From NCBI GenBank assembly GCA_946811185.2, contig OX328113.1:19614521-19678520 (forward strand): DNA of 64,000 nt, given 5' to 3'. Both the position numbers and the translations under genes were made by a program. The notes under the pieces were generated by a model. The model had not been told where the DNA came from and searched no databases. It was given only the letters and a program-made list of their open reading frames with translations. Source of the stretch: Hippopus hippopus. Lineage: Eukaryota > Mollusca > Bivalvia > Cardiida > Cardiidae. Shown piece after piece: positions 63,716 through 64,000 of this stretch. Numbering within the stretch: the first letter of the stretch is position 1; each line of letters opens with the position of its first letter.

Positions 63716-64000
63716 TTCAGTTTGAACAGGTACAAAATTTTGTTGTCTGGTATAGAGCTAATGTAGATTTATTAGAGAGGTAATGAGAGATAGCTTTCCT
63801 GTGTACATTCAAAGTATGAGAACACCTCCACAAGCATTGTAACAAAAAGAGAAATATTTTGTTTCTTCATCAACAATTTATCAACTTGTCTCACTGTTTT
63901 ATATTCTGAATTGTAAATACATGTAACTAATTATCTACCTACAACTTTTACCCTATCCTACTTCTTTCAATAATTCTTCATGGTTCATTGAACCCTTTAC
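63716..64000 (+). mobile_element. M1 end fragment and start of another M1
   Basis: 63716-63763 is a right terminus (GTTGTCTGGTATAGAGCTAA). A new copy begins TTGAACCCTTTAC at 63987 and leaves the window. Confidence 0.6.

Overview
This is an animal nuclear genome window, very probably from a bivalve mollusc. Coding exons are short and split by GT-AG introns. Both genes have clear vertebrate counterparts. Introns and intergenic DNA are packed with miniature transposons and tRNA-derived SINEs. The bivalve call rests on my general recognition of three repeat types (the AGGGCCATGATGGCCCTG repeat, the GAGCCATGCTCTG miniature element, and SINEs ending near CACCATACAATC), not on a search.

Two protein genes converge. 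(1) On the + strand, positions 714-10813 hold the last seven coding exons of a Hippo/MST serine/threonine kinase (STK3/STK4 orthologue): the end of the kinase domain, the acidic Thr-Met-rich linker and the C-terminal SARAH domain. The N-terminal half of the kinase lies left of the window. (2) On the - strand, positions 61400 down to 19467 hold a nearly complete ZMYND8 (RACK7/PRKCBP1) orthologue in 21 recognised coding exons: PHD finger, bromodomain, linker zinc finger, PWWP, one 2.2-kb disordered exon, coiled coil, MYND finger and a Pro/Gln-rich tail. Every junction from exon 3 to the stop is in phase. Only the exon 2 to exon 3 junction fails to join in frame.

The rest is mostly repeats. The dominant family, here called M1, is a roughly 225-bp element with TTAA target duplications, CCCTTTACCA-type termini and a nearly perfect 67-bp central palindrome. 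About 70 full or partial copies are visible in 64 kb. M3 has TTAACCCTT-like ends and a different palindrome. M2 begins GAGCCATGCTCTG and is seen only within and beside ZMYND8. Other repeats are two SINE families with a common 3' tail, a mariner transposon with intact inverted repeats but a broken transposase (19861-21179), a mariner terminal fragment, blocks of a long GGCC-rich interspersed repeat, minisatellites and recent tandem duplications.

Layout: 1-562 long repeat; 714-10813 Hippo kinase exons among M1 and SINE copies; 10814-19466 intergenic, nearly all M1 and M3; 19467-54120 main body of ZMYND8 (mariner in the last intron, long repeats 24808-27338, tandem duplication 28372-28943, giant exon 37516-39750, domain exons 40817-50487, N-terminal exon 53887-54120); 55085-55218 and 61376-61437 probable 5' exons; 61438-64000 upstream flank with more M1.

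The most unusual signal is the M1 palindrome. Several copies carry paired substitutions, one in each arm, that keep the hairpin perfect. Nested insertions also reveal M1's TTAA target specificity directly.
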